A stretch of 64,000 nt of DNA, taken from contig CM050666.1 of assembly GCA_027574665.1 (NCBI GenBank), positions 7,874,001 to 7,938,000 of the forward strand, in the 5' to 3' direction. The notes below the pieces were generated by a model. That model worked only from the letters and a program-made list of their open reading frames with translations. It made no database searches and was not told the origin of the DNA. A program made the translations under genes and the position numbers. Below, in pieces: positions 59,901-64,000 of this stretch (positions are counted from its first letter, which is position 1; the number at the start of each line of letters is the position of its first letter). Source of the stretch: Rhynochetos jubatus. Taxonomy: Eukaryota > Chordata > Aves > Eurypygiformes > Rhynochetidae.

Positions 59901-62900
59901 GGTGCACTCTTCATTTAAAGCAGCTACAACTAGCTTTCTGAAGTGCTTTGAGATGTAAGCATTTGTTACACCTGACACTGTAATGTTTCCAAATTGGAGA
60001 TGGAAAGATGAGCTGTGCCATGAAATGAGTGGTGTTTCTCTTAAATGATGGTCTGCAATGGAAAAGGCAAGAGCACTGCATATTTCTGTCAATCATCCCT
60101 TTGATTCTGGTCCTCAGAATCTTGCGCTACAGTACAGATTTGCAGTTCTGCGTTTGAGAACTGTTGATGCCAATTGTCTGACAAGGATGGCAGGGTACAT
60201 GAATTATATTTTCATTTTATTTCTGTTCTGTTTCAGCAGCCAGATCTTTCTTGCCTTAGAATTAATCAAGCTTTTTTTTTTTTTCCTTTCTTCTTGTGCC
60301 CTTCATGTGATAAAATGGCAACCAAGAATCTTGGTGATGGCTTAGAAATAAGAATGCAGATTAATAAGACAGTGTAGAAATGTATTACCTGCACAGGTGA
60401 ATGCATTATCTGTAGTTTTAGTTTTCTCTGCAACTATGAAAGGACTCAGCATGTTGCCTTGTGTTGAAATCCACTTGGATGTTAGTGATTAGAGCATATT
60501 TCTAGATATTTGTACTCTACAACCTTGTGTTTTCTGTGTCTAGGGAGGAGCTTGTGGAAGGGGGAGGAACAGGAAGAATTAGCTCGTTGGTTAATGGGAA
60601 TCCCAAACCAGGTGGTCAGCAGTAGAGGTGTTGATGAACATTCATCTGTACAGCTGAACACATGCACATGTATGAACAGTTGCCATAATCATTTATAATT
60701 CCCATCATCTTGGGAAAAACTAATTTAAAGGGTACATAATAAAAACTAACAAACTGTAGATAACTTAGTTGAATTAAGTGCAGTTTTGAACTGGTGTTGG
60801 GTACCTCTTAGACACTTCTGATTTGCATTGTTAACAAGTCTGCAAGTGCTGGATTTTCTTTCTTTGGTGAAGACTTCAAAGTGAATGTTAAACATTAAAA
60901 AATGAGGAGTATACCAGTCTTCACTGTACTGGGGGACATTTAGAGGGCAGGGGAAGAATCTGCAGCTTTTTTATTTCTTTAAAGAAGCAAATGGATATTT
61001 TTAGAATCATATCTTACTATGACTACAGGCACAGAAGAAAAATAACCTTTATCAGCAAGTAACCACAGGCCCTCATAAAGATCAAGCCAAAAAATCAGTG
61101 CCACAGAAGGCACTTGTTCCATTCACAATGTTCAAATAGCACATTAAAAAAAAAAAAGACTAAACGGTGTATGTTAATAATTTAAAAAATTGACATAATT
61201 AAATTGTGAGGGAAAGCTTCTACAAGACTCTTTGAAGTCCAGGGTAGATTGCCACTTGTGTGGCCTGTACAGAATGTTATGTGTATGCTGGTCTTCAAGC
61301 GATTTTTAGAATAAATTTTGTGAAAGGCTTAACTGAAAGAGCTTTCTTCTGAATTGTTTATAAATGGCAGAGAATGTGCAGTGATTATTAGCAGTAGTTA
61401 ATTTTACAGGAGGCAAATGTTGCTTGAAGAGCATATGTTCCAAGGCTCTTGAGAATGGCTTGTACCCACAAAGTTCCAGTAATTGTTCAGAAATTCACTC
61501 AAGGTCCAATAAATTACAAAGAAATACAAATACATAATAGAAATCTTGGAACCTAGTGGATATATTGCAAAGGATAATGCTTTGTTACTCAAGGTTGACT
61601 TGCTTGAAAGACTATTGAATTGTTTTACAATGGACCTTAATGCTGGGGATGGAAGAAAATCTGCGTTGCTTAGTGTTTATACTGGCATCTATATGGTCAC
61701 TTCCTTCTCTCTCATTGACTGCAAAACATACCTGACCAGAGGAAGAGAAAAAGTCATACGAAGTCACTGACAAGATGCAATATGTCAGTATCTTCAAGAA
61801 CAAATTCTGCATAAAGGTGTATGTATATACATAACTGTTACTGCCTTCACCGGGAAATCCTTGCACCTTATGGGTAAAGGAACAACCTTGGTGGTTAAAT
61901 TTAGTTCTCCAAGGCATTCAGTATGTCTGTTGTTATATTATTGATGAGAAGGAAAAGCCTTCAGCTTAAATAGATGCCAAAAACATTTTTAGCCTTGCTT
62001 AACAATTGGCGTGTTTGTCCTCCTCTGTGTAACTGAGTTCAAGAGGACAATAAACCCTTAAAATTCCTTAAAGTGCTGTTCTTAGCTTGATTCAATATGG
62101 TAATCCCCCTTTGCTTATGATATAAGGACTTGGAACGATAGATGGGCCTGTTGTATGCTTGAAGGCCATTTTTGTTCCCTGTTGAAAAAGCTGAGAATGG
62201 GCCTAATTTCATAAATATTCTGGTGATTTTTTTTTTTCCTCTAAGATGCTTCTAGTTTTTTTGAGTTTGTTGTTTTTGCTCTTGGGGGAAGAATCTAGTT
62301 TTTGGAAGAGAACCAACCTTGGGAAAACATCCAAGAACAGATTTGAAGGCTTAAAGGAGCTGGAAAGTGTGCAAGGGAAATGTTCTACTCTATGACTGTT
62401 TTGACATAATTATTTCTGAGATACGTTCAAGGTGCTGTGTAACTCAAGATAACTTGTCCTGCCTGACGGTTCTTCACTTCAGAAATATTATTTGCCAAAT
62501 CTGCAGGCATGCAGCTTTTGGAGTGGAATTTTGAGGTTATTCTCTACATATTGAACTTTATAACTTGCTTTATGAAATCAGTAGATAATTGAATTAATCA
62601 AATTTTTATTTAATTCTTATGAAATCATCTAGAACTTGAGTAGTAAGCAGCTGAGCAGCGTTATCTCTAGCTGTCTGCAGTATTGAGTTGGATCTGAGAG
62701 AAATATGAAATGGAACAAATGCTTTTTTCCCTGACACCTTTTTTTTTATCTCTATCTCATGTTGAATTCAGTTTTCTGAATTTATTTTGCAAATCTTGAA
62801 GAGACAAGATATCCTTACAGTCTCTGATGCATCTTACTGAGAAGATAATTTCAGGCATCAGAGCACTTGTATGTAAGGTTTACCTTCAGAATACTGCCCT

Positions 62901-64000
62901 CCAAGAACACTGTCTTCTGAATTAATCAGTAATATTTTTTGAACTGCATATTTATTCAGAATAATAGTGTCTTAGCTTATGAAGCTTATCTCTGGCAAGT
63001 GAAAGGAAACTCAAGAAAATTAAACAAAAAAACCCCCGACTATGGACTTCTTTCATTGCCATTCCTTAAAGTTATTTTTCCATGTTATGAGTAGCTTGCA
63101 AGCTGTGCTGAGGGAGAGGGAGGTGCTGTTAATACCATTCTGACTTGCTTATAATAATGCCTGCCATACCCTTAATACATGCTAAGATGGGAGTTTCCCT
63201 GGATGTTTTCTGTGGAACATGATCTCTAGCCACACAACCTAATCCCATCTGTGGGAAATAATTAATTACATCAGCTGTTCAGTAGCTTCCCCCCCAGTGC
63301 CTTTAGGTATGCCTCAGGGCAGTAAGTGCATGTCCTGCTTAACCGATACTTCCTTTTCTCCTGGGTAAAACGGCTAATCCTGGTGTTAGAGATAGTGGTG
63401 GGTTTAACTCAGAAGCATTGGTCGTACCCAGTTTTGCAGGTATGTACTGGTGTGTAAGTGAAACACCTGTAAAGCTTCTTTACTACAAAATGTCTTGATG
63501 ATAGAGTACTGTTGGGTGACCTGAAAAGATAACACTGAACTGTTGTTGCCATCGACTTAGAGCAGTTCCTGAGCACAGTTGAACAATTTTACACACACTG
63601 TCAATCTGGATACTTCAAATGTGCTGAAACAAGAAAAAATAATGGATCTTGCAGATCTTCCTGTAGGAATGGACAGCTGGTCAAAGGTGAGGATTTTCTA
63701 GGGACAAAGTTAACTTGTAAATAGATGCAATAGTCTTAATTGAGGGCCGTGAAAAAGCAGACTTAAAGCATGTTTAACTGTGAATATTAGTTGAACTGAT
63801 AAGTTGCCCAGCTTCCAAGTAAAAATGGTGGTTGATGGGAGTCATTATGGATGACAGTTGGTCCCACTTGCCACTATCTTCTAATTCCTTGTTACTGGGT
63901 AAGACACGTATTTCAGACTCAGAATTATGACAGCCTTAATAGAATTTCCTGTTTTAGTTATGATTTATGTGTAGTGCTAGCAATCTTGGGAGTGCTGAAC
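56992..64000 (+). other. YPEL1: YPEL1 intron 2 (5' part)
   Basis: This intron starts with the non-canonical GCAAGT. I searched for the next yippee exon, which should begin with codons for SFQGSQGRAY, and found none, so it lies past 64000. The sequence is AT-rich with many T and A runs (for example 61144-61157). Minus-strand frames at 59748-60092 and 61612-61917 have no family signature. I see no CR1 copy or RNA gene. Confidence 0.8.

Overview
The window is ordinary vertebrate nuclear DNA, most likely from a bird. Protein-coding information is confined to short exons with GT-AG borders in long introns. The dispersed repeats I can recognise are CR1 LINE fragments, which are typical of birds and reptiles. 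The ERK2 exons match the vertebrate MAPK1 protein almost residue for residue. I cannot name the species.

Layout. Positions 1-11715 are the end of MAPK1 (ERK2) intron 1; exon 1, with the start codon and glycine-rich loop, lies upstream of the window. Coding exons 2-8 run on the + strand at 11716-11898, 13479-13668, 18754-18870, 20625-20739, 21386-21517, 23646-23755 and 24474-24590 (stop codon). Exon 8 continues to a donor at 24602, and a separate non-coding exon 9 starts at 27001. It carries a 3'UTR of about 3.9 kb with candidate poly(A) signals near 28.7 kb and 30.9 kb. From about 30.95 to 52.0 kb I see no gene, only a CR1 fragment, low-complexity tracts and a G-rich quadruplex-like motif.

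A large CpG-rich domain (about 52.0-54.3 kb) marks the promoter region of the next gene, YPEL1, also on the + strand. A probable non-coding first exon ends at the donor at 52872. The first coding exon (56709-56991; ATG at 56875) encodes residues 1-39 of the yippee zinc-binding protein and ends in a GC-type donor. The rest of YPEL1 lies beyond position 64000. MAPK1 followed by YPEL1 on the same strand is the order known at human 22q11.

The two genes are neighbours, not an operon: MAPK1 encodes a cytoplasmic/nuclear MAP kinase, and YPEL1 a small nuclear/centrosome-associated protein. I found no convincing undescribed system. The points most worth a second look are the GC-AG splice donor in YPEL1, a long antisense open frame inside MAPK1 intron 6, a palindromic MEF2-type site and a second CRE/CCAAT promoter-like cluster in YPEL1 intron 1, a recent 98-bp tandem duplication in MAPK1 intron 1, and a possible LTR-like fragment in MAPK1 intron 4.
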